10,056 bases of DNA, taken from assembly GCA_947369305.1 (NCBI GenBank), contig CANBLA010000027.1:1-10056 (forward strand). The letters are read 5' to 3'. Under the pieces are notes generated by a model. It saw only the letters and a list, made by a program, of their open reading frames with translations. It searched no databases and had not been told where the DNA came from. This DNA comes from an uncultured Clostridia bacterium (GTDB taxonomy: Bacteria > Bacillota_A > Clostridia > TANB77 > CAG-508). A program made the translations under genes and the position numbers. This document shows positions 1-7,744 of this stretch, in pieces (the stretch's first letter is position 1; each line of letters starts with the position of its first letter).

Positions 1-368
1 AATAACATCACTTTTTCTCTGATTTGTAAATAAGTTCCTTCGTCCATCCCTTTTAATAAAATATTTTTCAAAGTTTTCTTACTTGTCAAACCTGTCAAAA
101 TTCCATCTACAATTTTGATTTCCATTTCATCTGTTAATAATAATTCTTGTATATCCTTTTGGGTAAACAAATGGTTCCCCACCATTTGACCAATTGCTTT
201 TGCTAATTTTTCTTTTCGCTTTGGAATAATACCTGGTGTAAAAGGCAATGTAAATTTCCCTATTTTGATGGGTTTTCGTGGTCTAAATAGCATTTTTATT
301 GCAATCCAATTGGTTCCATAACCAATAATAGCTCCAATAACTGGTCCTGTCAATACTGATAAATCCAT
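1..368 (-). CDS. DUF445 family membrane protein, 3' part outside window
   Basis: About 122 N-terminal residues are visible; the gene runs off the left edge. The protein opens with a hydrophobic segment (residues 4-27) reading GPVIGAIIGYGTNWIAIKML, followed by FRP and a PFTPGIIPKRK motif near residues 42-52. This is the hallmark N-terminus of the DUF445 (YheB-like) family, whose members are membrane-anchored and have no well-defined biochemical role. The ATG at 366-368 is preceded by GAGGAG (374-379), which overlaps the stop codon of the upstream yigZ-like gene, so the two are probably translationally coupled. It is the last visible gene of the operon that starts with the DnaB-like gene. The family call is firm; the function is unknown. 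Confidence 0.85.
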   Translation of the reverse strand, partial: MDLSVLTGPVIGAIIGYGTNWIAIKMLFRPRKPIKIGKFTLPFTPGIIPKRKEKLAKAIGQMVGNHLFTQKDIQELLLTDEMEIKIVDGILTGLTSKKTLKNILLKGMDEGTYLQIREKVML

Positions 369-377
369 TTTTTCTCC

Positions 378-999
378 TCAAACAATAATAAATTTTTCCT
401 TTAAAATTTTATAATCAATCACCACAAAATTAAGATTTCTTCTCTGTTCCAACATTCTATTCAAATTCTCTTGTGTCATTTCAGCGATTATTTTTACTTT
501 TTCATCATATTTTATATCTGAAATAGTACTATTTTGTTGTTTAAAATAATATTTTATTTTTTCTAAATCACAATAGTCTATCTTAAATTCTACTTCCATT
601 CCAAGTTCTTTATAAACTATTTGTGCCTTATTTAAAGCCTCTACTGAGCTTTGCGTATAAGCCCTAACAAGTCCACCTGTACCAAGTAGAATTCCACCAA
701 AATATCTTGTTACGATCAACAAAATATTACACAAATTCTGAGAATCCAAAAAATTTAACATTGGTCCGACCTGCCGTTCCAGAAGGTTCTCCATCATCGC
801 TAAATCGACTATCCATTCCGTTTTCTGTCATTACACGAAAAGCATAACAATTATGCTTAGCATCGAAATATTTTTTCCCCACTTGTTTGATTAATTCTTC
901 TGCCTCTTCAACTGTTTCAACATAATACAAATGAGAAATAAACTTCGATTTTTTCTCTACTATTTCAGCACTTACATTTTCCATAATTGTTTTAAACAT
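378..999 (-). CDS. yigZ: YigZ/IMPACT family protein, read through a +1 frameshift at CGGA
   Basis: Two overlapping reading frames together make one YigZ (UPF0029/IMPACT) protein. Residues 1-77 come from the first frame (start ATG 997-999) and contain KKSKFISH, the HNCYAFR segment and SDDGEPSGTAG. The second frame continues with PMLNF and the family core VTRYFGGILLGTGGLVRAY, then a C-terminal domain ending at the stop 378-380. The join is at an in-frame CGG followed by A (765-768). Reading four bases there gives 206 residues, the normal family length. Unshifted translation would stop at 727 after 90 residues and lose the conserved core. AGGAGG (1005-1010) lies five bases before the ATG. The start codon sits inside the end of the frameshift-corrected baiN gene. 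IMPACT-fold proteins are linked to translation and stress control in other organisms, but the bacterial role is unclear. A true pseudogene is possible, but the same lesion in two other genes argues against it. Confidence 0.85.
765..768 (-). other. Putative +1 frameshift / quadruplet CGGA site in yigZ
   Basis: The coding-strand context is GCA GGT CGG ACC AAT. Codon 78 is CGG in the first frame, and the following A must be absorbed to continue as CCA ATG TTA (P M L). The result is GTAG-x-PML, where x would be Arg if CGGA is read as one codon, or Gly if C is skipped and GGA is read. Both residues look acceptable for the family at this place. No consistent upstream Shine-Dalgarno-like stimulator is shared with the other two sites. 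Confidence 0.8.
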
Positions 1000-2255
1000 G
1001 ATTACCTCCTGCTACAAATCCAGTTGAGTAAGCAATTTGTAAATTAAATCCGTCCTGTATAACTATCCACATCAATGATTTCTCCAGCAAAATATAAATT
1101 TTTTACAAGCTTGGATTCCATTGTCTTAGGATTTATTTCTTTGGTCGAAATTCCGCCAGCTGTTACAATTGCTTCATCAATTGGTCGAAACCCCGTTATT
1201 GTAACTTCAAAATTCTTTAGTAATTCAACCAATATATGCCTTTCTTCTTTTGTAATTTCATTGACTTTTTTTGTTGGGTTAATTTTAGATAATGCAATGA
1301 TTGTTTCAATCATCTTTTGTGGCAATAATTTTTCTAAACTATTTTTATATTCTTTGTTTTTAACTTTTTCAAAATCACGTCTAATTCTTTTATCCAACTC
1401 GTTATTGTCAAGTGCTGGTTTAAAGTCTATCACAAGCTTTATTTTTCCATTTTTCAACAATTCTGATACATTTTTGACACGTAATAAATGAGCCGATGAA
1501 CTCAAAATTACTGGTCCACTTACTCCAAAGTGAGTAAATAACATTTCACCAAAATCTTCATATATTTTTTTCTTTGTTTCTGCATTTTCTAACTTTATTT
1601 TTACATTTTTTAGAGATAAGCCTTGCAAAGCTTGGCATATATTTTTTTCTGCTTTGAGTGGAACGATTGATGCTTTTGGCTCTATGATTGTATGTCTAAG
1701 TTTCTGTGCTAAATAATATCCATCTCCTGTTGATCCTGTTTTTGGATAACTTTTTCCACCTGTTGCTAAAATAACTTTATCGGCTTTTAAAATTTCACCT
1801 TCCTTTAAGGAAACACCTTCTATTTTTAATCCTTCAGAATCCACTTTCGTATTAATTTTAATAACTTCTGCATTTGTCTTCACCTTAACACAATTTTTTT
1901 TAAGCTCTTTAACAAAGCAATCCAAAACACTTTGTGCCTTATCTGTCACAGGAAAAATTCGATTTCCTCTTTCTTTTTTCACCTCTAAACCATTCTCTTT
2001 TAGCATCTGAATGATATCTTGATTGGTAAATTGTCCAAATGCACTAAATAAAAACTTCCCATTTCCTGGTGTATTACGAATAAATTCACTCATTTCTAAA
2101 GAACTCGTAATATTGCATCTTCCTTTTCCTGTAATTAAAAGTTTACGTCCCAGAGAACTATTTTTTTCTAATAAAATTACCTCATTTTTTGCTTTTGCCG
2201 AAGTGATTGCAGCTATTATTCCAGCTGGTCCACCACCGATTACAATTACTTTCAT
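992..2255 (-). CDS. BaiN/HI0933-family FAD-dependent oxidoreductase, read through a +1 frameshift at CGGA
   Basis: This is a flavoprotein of the HI0933/YhiN/BaiN family (NAD(P)/FAD-dependent oxidoreductase; in-cell substrate unknown for most members). Visible motifs are the Rossmann GGGPAG at residues 7-12, GKGRCNIT at 43-50, ATGGKSYPKTGSTGDGY at 164-180, TAGGIST at 365-371 and FAGEIIDVD at 389-397. The start at 2253-2255 is chosen because it places the dinucleotide-binding strand at the N-terminus, as in the family. An upstream in-frame start at 2312 would add 19 unrelated residues inside the helicase gene. The gene begins two bases after the DnaB-like stop. Unshifted translation stops at 1044, just after YTGRI, inside a motif that is nearly always TGG(F/Y)NLQ. 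Absorbing one base at CGGA (1049-1052) restores FNLQIAYSTGFVAG and a stop at 992-994, giving 420 residues. That end overlaps the yigZ start by eight bases, the usual arrangement in coupled genes. Confidence 0.88.
1005..1010 (-). promoter_or_regulatory. Strong ribosome binding site for yigZ, inside the baiN tail
   Basis: AGGAGG lies five bases upstream of the yigZ ATG. It lies within the baiN coding tail, which is only translated if the frameshift at 1049-1052 takes place. Ribosomes that fail to shift would stop at 1044, about 45 bases upstream of the yigZ start. Frameshift efficiency could therefore influence coupling to yigZ; this is an inference. Confidence 0.7.
1049..1052 (-). other. Putative +1 frameshift / quadruplet CGGA site in baiN
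   Basis: The coding-strand context is ACA GGA CGG ATT TAA. Codon 402 is CGG, and an in-frame TAA follows one codon later. Absorbing one base gives TG-x-FNLQIA. The family nearly always has Gly at x (TGGFNLQ/TGGYNLQ), so this site favours C being skipped and GGA read as Gly, or a tolerated Arg if CGGA is one codon. A GGC GGA pair in the same gene (the TAGG motif) contains the same CGGA string out of frame with no disruption, so it serves as an internal control. Confidence 0.82.
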
Positions 2256-2257
2256 CC

Positions 2258-4042
2258 TTAATCCATCACCTGAAATTCTTGCTTTAATCTCACATAACCC
2301 AATTCTTCCCAAAAATTATAAGCTAGATTTAATCGGAACAATAATTTAGGCTTTGCACCAGCTCTATTTTTATCAACAACACAAACATAATATCTTACAT
2401 CTGGGTCATCAAATATTTCTAATTCTTGATATTCCTTTGCCTCTTCTATCTTTGAATATTCATATTTGGAAAGTGTTTGTGGATTAATTTGTTTCATTAA
2501 ACATAAAGTATCTAAAACTTCTTTTACCGTTCTACTAGCAGACATGTCATTAATTGTTAAATTTACTGGTAATGTACTACTTTCCAATAACTGCATCGAA
2601 GAACCAATAAAGATTTCAAACTTTTGTGCTAAATTTGACAAAATGGTCGCTGTTTTTTTGATTTCATCACCATTTCCGATATTATCTGTATCTGCCTTTA
2701 AAGTATCATAAAAAATATATTCTATGTTTTCTTTATAGTAATAATTCATGATTATCTTTCTTAAATCTTCATTTGTGTGTTCTGTAATGTGGATAAAATA
2801 AATAGAATTGTCAATTTGCTCATTTAGCCATTCTGTAGTAGCTATTGTTTGGTTGAATTCCGTTGAAATTTCAGAAAGCCTTTGTACAAAATCTTCCATT
2901 GATTCGTTTTCTTCTCTTTGGATATATCCTTTATCATCAAGTTTCACACCTTTTTTCTTATCGGGTCTAAATTTTAATTCTAGCAGCTCTCCTTCCGTTT
3001 TATGCAAATCTTGTTCATGCAAAATCTGATAAGCTTTATTATTTAAAATTGTAGTAATCAAACAAAGTCTCATCTTTTCAACTGACATTTCATTTGAAAT
3101 AATTAAAACTTTCTTTTTTTGGACAAATGCTAAAAAACTCGCAACATTAATTGTAAATCTACTTTTTCCAGAGTTAGATGGCATAGCATAAACCCAAGTT
3201 TCTCCTTTTCGAATACCTTTAAAAACACTAGAAAGAATTGGAAATGGTAAATCAAGTCCAGTTGCCAAGGTGCTCTCATCGTTTAATAAAAAGCCTGTTG
3301 CATCATCATTTAATCTACCTTGACTAAGTCCACTTGTAACACCAATTTGTTCAATGGCATTCTCCACTTCTTCTACTGTCATTTCATTATATAATTCATA
3401 ATTGACAATATCTAAAATGCTGTCTCTCATAATTTTAGTTGGTGCTAATAAATAGTTTTTCTTTAAAATAAACAATTTTTTTAAAATTGTATAAACTATC
3501 TCAATATCATAATTTTTTTCACTTGCTATTTCTTGTAACTGAATTTTCAATCCATAGGAATCTTCTGCTTCCATAGGCAATCTAAATCCTTCTTTTGCAA
3601 TAGCTGAAGCATATTGTTCTGACTCACGAAAAAGGATAATGCGATACATATTATCCAATTCTTTGCGAGAAAAATGACAATCCTCATACACAAAATAATA
3701 TCGTGAAATTGCTTTCGGATTGTTTAACAGTAATCCTAAAAAAATATATTCTACTTTTAGACTGGTTAATTGTTCTAATTCCTGCTCTTCTATACTTTGT
3801 TCCTCTTCTACAACTTCTTCATCTTCTTCTGTTTCTTCATATTCCTCTTCAGAAAATTCTTCATACTCACCCTCATCCTCTTCAATTTCTTCATAAGTTT
3901 CTGGCATATTTTCTGATTCGTCTTCAAAATCTTTCAGATTTTCATTTTCTTCCTCATCCATAATTTCAAAATCTTCTAAATCATCTAATTCATCCAATTC
4001 ATAAATAATATCATCCTCGTCTTCGTCCTCTTTAAAATACAT
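2258..4042 (-). CDS. DnaB-like helicase/RecA-fold ATPase with acidic N-terminal extension
   Basis: The 594-residue protein starts with about 90 residues dominated by Asp and Glu. A DnaB-N-like helical region follows (about 92-200), then a DnaB C-terminal RecA-fold ATPase. Walker A is PSNSGKS (288-294). A Walker B-like strand is YIFYDT (442-447), and a sensor-like GSSMQL lies at 480-485. A KNRAG motif (558-562) matches the DnaB KNRxG element near the C-terminus. A charged, poorly conserved insertion occupies about 340-430. The Walker A differs from the usual DnaB A(R/A)PGxGK(T/S), and the acidic leader is not found in the replicative helicase, so this is probably an accessory paralogue rather than the main replicative DnaB. 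The ATG at 4040-4042 has GGAGG (4049-4053) six bases upstream. It is the first gene of the left operon and is driven by the promoter at 4075-4103. The DnaB-fold call is firm; the role is unknown. Confidence 0.8.
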   Translation of the reverse strand: MYFKEDEDEDDIIYELDELDDLEDFEIMDEEENENLKDFEDESENMPETYEEIEEDEGEYEEFSEEEYEETEEDEEVVEEEQSIEEQELEQLTSLKVEYIFLGLLLNNPKAISRYYFVYEDCHFSRKELDNMYRIILFRESEQYASAIAKEGFRLPMEAEDSYGLKIQLQEIASEKNYDIEIVYTILKKLFILKKNYLLAPTKIMRDSILDIVNYELYNEMTVEEVENAIEQIGVTSGLSQGRLNDDATGFLLNDESTLATGLDLPFPILSSVFKGIRKGETWVYAMPSNSGKSRFTINVASFLAFVQKKKVLIISNEMSVEKMRLCLITTILNNKAYQILHEQDLHKTEGELLELKFRPDKKKGVKLDDKGYIQREENESMEDFVQRLSEISTEFNQTIATTEWLNEQIDNSIYFIHITEHTNEDLRKIIMNYYYKENIEYIFYDTLKADTDNIGNGDEIKKTATILSNLAQKFEIFIGSSMQLLESSTLPVNLTINDMSASRTVKEVLDTLCLMKQINPQTLSKYEYSKIEEAKEYQELEIFDDPDVRYYVCVVDKNRAGAKPKLLFRLNLAYNFWEELGYVRLKQEFQVMD

Positions 4043-4074
4043 AATCTTCCTCCGTTTTTTGTATTTTCAATGAA

Positions 4075-4103
4075 ATTATATATTTTATCAAATAGATTGT
4101 CAA
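4075..4103 (-). promoter_or_regulatory. Consensus sigma-A promoter for the DnaB-like operon
   Basis: On the minus strand there is a perfect -35 box TTGACA (4098-4103), a 17-base AT-rich spacer and a perfect -10 box TATAAT (4075-4080). The -10 box is about 33 bases upstream of the DnaB-like ATG. The match is exact and the spacing optimal, so strong constitutive transcription is expected. No operator repeat is obvious. Confidence 0.85.
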
Positions 4104-4122
4104 CCTGCTTTTCCTATTCCTA

Positions 4123-4151
4123 TCGACAAATTCAATTTATCATGCTATAAT
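4123..4151 (+). promoter_or_regulatory. Sigma-A promoter with extended -10 for mutS2
   Basis: The -35 box is TCGACA (4123-4128), one mismatch from consensus. After a 17-base spacer comes the -10 box TATAAT (4146-4151), preceded by TG at 4143-4144 (extended -10). The start codon of mutS2 follows 35 bases after the -10 box. It is back-to-back with the helicase promoter; their -35 boxes are 19 bases apart, so the two RNA polymerase sites may compete. Confidence 0.82.
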
Positions 4152-4186
4152 TACTTTAAACAAACTAAAAAAAGGAAGGAAAAAAG

Positions 4187-6523
4187 ATGAACTCTAAAGC
4201 CTTAGAAAAACTAGAATTTTATGAAATTCGCAAAATTATCTCTGATTTTGCTATCACATACCTTGGAAAAAATTTTGTAAATAAGCTTTTTCCAATGACT
4301 CTAAAAAAAGAAATCGAAAAAGCACTTCAACAAACAAGCGAAGCTGAAATACTTTTATATCGTCTTGGAAGTATCCCCATAAATGAAATCGCTGATATTA
4401 CCATTCCTTTAAAACATTTAAACAATCACCATTCTTTAAATGCCCGACAACTACTTGATTTGATGAATATTTTACAAGTTTCACAAAATTTAAAAAGTTA
4501 TTTTGAAACCGATACGATTGAAAAAGATGACTTTCTAAACCTAACTAATTTATTTGAAAATTTATACACAAATCCTAATATAATAACATCTATTCAATCT
4601 GCTATTATTGATGAGAATACAGTAGCTGACAATGCCTCCTCCACACTAAAAAATATACGTGATAAAATTCGAAAAAACGAAGCAGAAATTCAAACGAAAC
4701 TTCACTCGATTTTACATTCAAAATATATTCAAGAACCGATTGTAACCATTCGTAATCACCGATTTGTGATTCCTGTTAAAAATGAATATCGCTCCCAAGT
4801 AAAAGGTTTTATCCATGACATCTCTGCTAGTGGTTCTACTGTTTTCATTGAGCCAATCGTAATCTTCGATATCAATAACGAAATTGGCAATTTACACAAT
4901 GAAGAAAACCTAGAAATTGATAATATTTTAATGAATTTGTCATCACTTTTTTTTGACAAGACAGAAATTCTGTCAAATACACAAAACCTAATCGGTCTTC
5001 TTGATTTTATTTTTGCTAAAGCTAAATTTTCCAAAAAATATGAGTGCACTAAACCAACTATAAACGATCATAAACAAATTCATTTAATCGACTGTTATCA
5101 TCCACTAATATCACGTGAAAATGCAATTAAAAATTCAATTGAACTAGGAAAAAACTTTACCAGTTTGATTATTACTGGTCCAAATACAGGTGGAAAAACA
5201 GTTATACTAAAAACTGTTGGCTTGCTCATTTTAATGGGAATGAGTGGTCTTCCAATTCCAGCAAAAAAGGGAAGTCAAATTTTTCTATTGGATGAAATTT
5301 TTGCAGATATTGGAGATGAACAAAGCATTGCAGATTCTTTAAGCACCTTTTCGGCACATATGACAAATATCGCTTTTATCCTGAATAATGCAACTTCTAA
5401 CAGTCTTGTTTTAGTTGATGAGTTAGGTTCTGGTACTGATCCAATTGAAGGCTCTAGTTTAGCCATTAGCATTTTAGAATATTTAAATAAAAAAAATATT
5501 CTAACTTTAGCAACAACGCATTATCACGAAATCAAAAATTATGCTTTGGTTACAGATGGTTTCGAAAATGCTAGTGTTGCATTTGATTTTGACACTTTGT
5601 CCCCTACTTATCAATTATTAATTGGTGTTCCGGGTCGCAGTAATGCTTTTATTATTAGTGAAAAATTAGGAATTTCGGAAACTGTTATTAATCGTGCTAA
5701 GGAATTTATAAACGAAGATACCATAAACATCGAAGAGCTTTTAAATCGTATTCATAATGATTATACTAAGATAGAAGCAGAAAAACGCAAAATTGAGACA
5801 AATTTGTGTGAAATTGAGGCACTTAAAAACACCTATCAAACAAATTCTGAAAATTTACAAAAAAAAGAATCAGAAATCTTAGAAAATGCCAAAATAAAAG
5901 CACGCGAAATCTTACTTTCTGCCAAAGAAGATGCAAGTGAAATCATTAAGGCCTTGGAAAATCAGCCAGATGCAAAAAAATCAAATGCTTTAAGAAAAGA
6001 ATTAAATCAAAAAATTGAAACTTTATCTACTAAAAAATCAGTTAAAAAATCCGCTCCATCGCTTACAAAAAATGACGTAAAAATTGGATTAGCAGTTGAA
6101 ATTCCAACCCTACATCAAGTTGGAACCATTGTATCTCATGTGACCAAAAATGATACTGTTCAAGTCCAAATCGGAAGTATAAAAACTTATTTCAACATTT
6201 CCGATCTTGCACTAAATACACAAGTGCAAAAAAAACAAACGATTTCTTCACACCAAAAACATGATTTTAAAGTATCGAGTTTATCACCAGAAATCAATGT
6301 CATTGGACAAACAATTGAGGAAGCTTGTTTTGTAGTAGATAAATATTTAGATAATTGCATTCTAAACGGATTATCTACCATTCGAATTGTGCATGGAAAA
6401 GGAACTGGTACTTTGAAAAGGGGAATTCACCAATTTTTAAAAAAACACCCTCATGTCAAAAGTTTCCGTATAGGTACTTTTGGTGAAGGTGAGGATGGTG
6501 TTACCATTGTAGAATTAAAATGA
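4187..6523 (+). CDS. mutS2: Endonuclease MutS2 / ribosome collision-splitting ATPase
   Basis: The 778 residues match MutS2 length (about 780) and layout. There is a MutS core/lever region in the first 300 residues. The ABC-type ATPase has Walker A TGPNTGGKT (about 330-338) and Walker B LVLVDELGSGTDP (about 408-420), followed by an ATTHYHE switch. A coiled-coil, Lys/Glu-rich segment spans about 510-610. A KOW-like beta region lies near 630-680, and a C-terminal Smr domain (about 705-778) contains HGKGTGTLK. MutS2 is implicated in suppressing homologous recombination and, in Bacillus, in splitting collided ribosomes. The Smr N-terminal motif reads INVIGQT rather than the LDLRG associated with nuclease activity, so cleavage ability is uncertain. 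AAGGAAGG just upstream of the ATG is the ribosome binding site. The gene is divergent from the DnaB-like gene and converges on the pseudopilin gene eight bases after its stop. It contains no in-frame CGG codon and no frameshift. Confidence 0.97.
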   Translation: MNSKALEKLEFYEIRKIISDFAITYLGKNFVNKLFPMTLKKEIEKALQQTSEAEILLYRLGSIPINEIADITIPLKHLNNHHSLNARQLLDLMNILQVSQNLKSYFETDTIEKDDFLNLTNLFENLYTNPNIITSIQSAIIDENTVADNASSTLKNIRDKIRKNEAEIQTKLHSILHSKYIQEPIVTIRNHRFVIPVKNEYRSQVKGFIHDISASGSTVFIEPIVIFDINNEIGNLHNEENLEIDNILMNLSSLFFDKTEILSNTQNLIGLLDFIFAKAKFSKKYECTKPTINDHKQIHLIDCYHPLISRENAIKNSIELGKNFTSLIITGPNTGGKTVILKTVGLLILMGMSGLPIPAKKGSQIFLLDEIFADIGDEQSIADSLSTFSAHMTNIAFILNNATSNSLVLVDELGSGTDPIEGSSLAISILEYLNKKNILTLATTHYHEIKNYALVTDGFENASVAFDFDTLSPTYQLLIGVPGRSNAFIISEKLGISETVINRAKEFINEDTINIEELLNRIHNDYTKIEAEKRKIETNLCEIEALKNTYQTNSENLQKKESEILENAKIKAREILLSAKEDASEIIKALENQPDAKKSNALRKELNQKIETLSTKKSVKKSAPSLTKNDVKIGLAVEIPTLHQVGTIVSHVTKNDTVQVQIGSIKTYFNISDLALNTQVQKKQTISSHQKHDFKVSSLSPEINVIGQTIEEACFVVDKYLDNCILNGLSTIRIVHGKGTGTLKRGIHQFLKKHPHVKSFRIGTFGEGEDGVTIVELK

Positions 6524-6531
6524 TTTATTGA

Positions 6532-6990
6532 TTAAGAAGTTTCTTCTATCTTTTCATAATCAAGTGGAACTGTAAAATACAATTCTTTATCCACTTTTAC
6601 GCCACGCGAACAATAAATCGTGTGGCTTTGTTTATCCATATAATAACCAGTTCTACTTAACGATAAATTATCTAATTTCGTAAGATCAATTTTGTACAAA
6701 GTTCCTTCATTATTGGGATTATAATTTACATTATTTTCACTATAATTAGTAATCAATTCTTCAATTTTCTTACTTTCATCTGTAACTGGTAATGCATTTT
6801 CTTGTCCTTTATGTTCTAAATAATACAATGCTATTTTCTCATCTAACAATTCTATATCTGAACACATATTATAATAATTGCTCATTCTAATGCTGTTAAT
6901 TGAGCTATATGATATAGTTCCTACAATAACGGACATAACTACTATGGTGGAAATAAGTATCATTAACGTAATTCCTTTTTCATTTTTCAT
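6532..6990 (-). CDS. Small pseudopilin-like membrane-anchored protein
   Basis: The 152-residue protein begins MKNEKGITLMILISTIVVMS. This is a short basic leader, a Gly at position 6 and a long hydrophobic helix (about 7-28), which resembles the class III prepilin/pseudopilin signals (KGITL type) common in Clostridia. The Glu usually found at mature position 5 is missing (it is Ile), which is common among these Firmicute KGITL proteins. The remaining 120 residues are polar and contain no recognised domain. The start overlaps the stop of the upstream membrane-protein gene in an ATGA (6987-6990), and AGGAG (7000-7004) lies nine bases upstream, so translation is coupled. No prepilin peptidase or assembly ATPase is in the window, so partners are unknown. 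The class call is moderate; a specific function cannot be given. Confidence 0.65.
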   Translation of the reverse strand: MKNEKGITLMILISTIVVMSVIVGTISYSSINSIRMSNYYNMCSDIELLDEKIALYYLEHKGQENALPVTDESKKIEELITNYSENNVNYNPNNEGTLYKIDLTKLDNLSLSRTGYYMDKQSHTIYCSRGVKVDKELYFTVPLDYEKIEETS

Positions 6991-7715
6991 CTTTCATTTC
7001 TCCTTTTTATGAGTTTCTCTTCTGCTTTTACTTTATATTCTGCTAACATTTCTGCCAAATGCTTTGTTGTTTTAAATGCAAATAAATAATTGATTTTCTC
7101 TCTTCGCTTCTCTTGTTCTTCTCGAATACTCTTTTTTAGTTCTTCAAATTTGACCAGAATATCATTTTCCTTTGCAAACTTTTTAATTTTTAAAACCAAA
7201 TTCATCGAATGGCTTAAGTCAATTGTTAAAATTCCAAAGAAAAATCCAATCACAAACGAGAATGCCAAATTATTCGATAGCCAAACAACTGCATCAATCA
7301 TATGGCTTTGAATGAAAAAATAATAAATTCCACCCAATATACACCAGAAAAAAGTATATAAAGGACAAATAATCCCATCAATATTGCCCCACATATTCGA
7401 ATAATCCCACAATTTTACTTTCATGCCTTTGATAAAAATAATACCTGAAATATATTCAACCAATGTCAATATAATCCCTAAAAAAATCACAATAACTAGA
7501 TTTTGTAATAATGGATTTTCAACCAATGACATATCAACTAAAGACAATAAAAACAACATACACAATCCCACACCATAGATTGGCAAATACGGTCCTGTTA
7601 AAAATCCCGGATTAATCCACTTTTTCGTAATCATTCGCCTAAAAAACAATTCTAAAATCCAGCCAAATGAACTACCAATATAAAACAAAAATGCTAAAAC
7701 TAATGCTACATTCAT
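6987..7715 (-). CDS. Putative ABC transporter permease-like membrane protein (CmpB family)
   Basis: The 242 residues include about five membrane segments (near 3-24, 44-62, 72-95, 114-136 and 150-168) and a charged, probably coiled-coil cytoplasmic tail (175-242). The motifs GSSFGWILELFFRR and NPGFLTGPYLPIYG, and a WDYS motif at 103-106, are typical of the family annotated as putative ABC transporter permease (PF06541, CmpB type). That name is inherited: no ATPase or binding protein accompanies it here, and the true role is not established. AAGGAG (7727-7732) lies 11 bases before the ATG, a somewhat long spacing. The stop overlaps the pseudopilin start (ATGA). It sits 29 bases downstream of the DUF5131 gene in the topA operon. 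Confidence 0.8.
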   Translation of the reverse strand: MNVALVLAFLFYIGSSFGWILELFFRRMITKKWINPGFLTGPYLPIYGVGLCMLFLLSLVDMSLVENPLLQNLVIVIFLGIILTLVEYISGIIFIKGMKVKLWDYSNMWGNIDGIICPLYTFFWCILGGIYYFFIQSHMIDAVVWLSNNLAFSFVIGFFFGILTIDLSHSMNLVLKIKKFAKENDILVKFEELKKSIREEQEKRREKINYLFAFKTTKHLAEMLAEYKVKAEEKLIKRRNER

Positions 7716-7744
7716 GATCCATTTATCTCCTTATCTTCCTAATT

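Noticed and set aside
2256..2312. Upstream start for the BaiN-like protein at 2312
   Set aside because: The 19 extra residues overlap the DnaB-like gene, have no family match and would bury the Rossmann GGGPAG start. The ATG at 2253-2255 fits the family.
3780..4030. Low-complexity GAA/GAT-rich tract at the start of the DnaB-like gene as a DNA repeat
   Set aside because: It follows from an Asp/Glu-rich protein with varied codons; no regular DNA repeat unit is visible.
6532..6545. Short inverted repeat AGAAG-TTT-CTTCT between convergent mutS2 and pseudopilin genes as a terminator
   Set aside because: The stem is only five base pairs, AT-rich and inside the last codons of the pseudopilin gene, with a weak T run. 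It is not convincing as a terminator.
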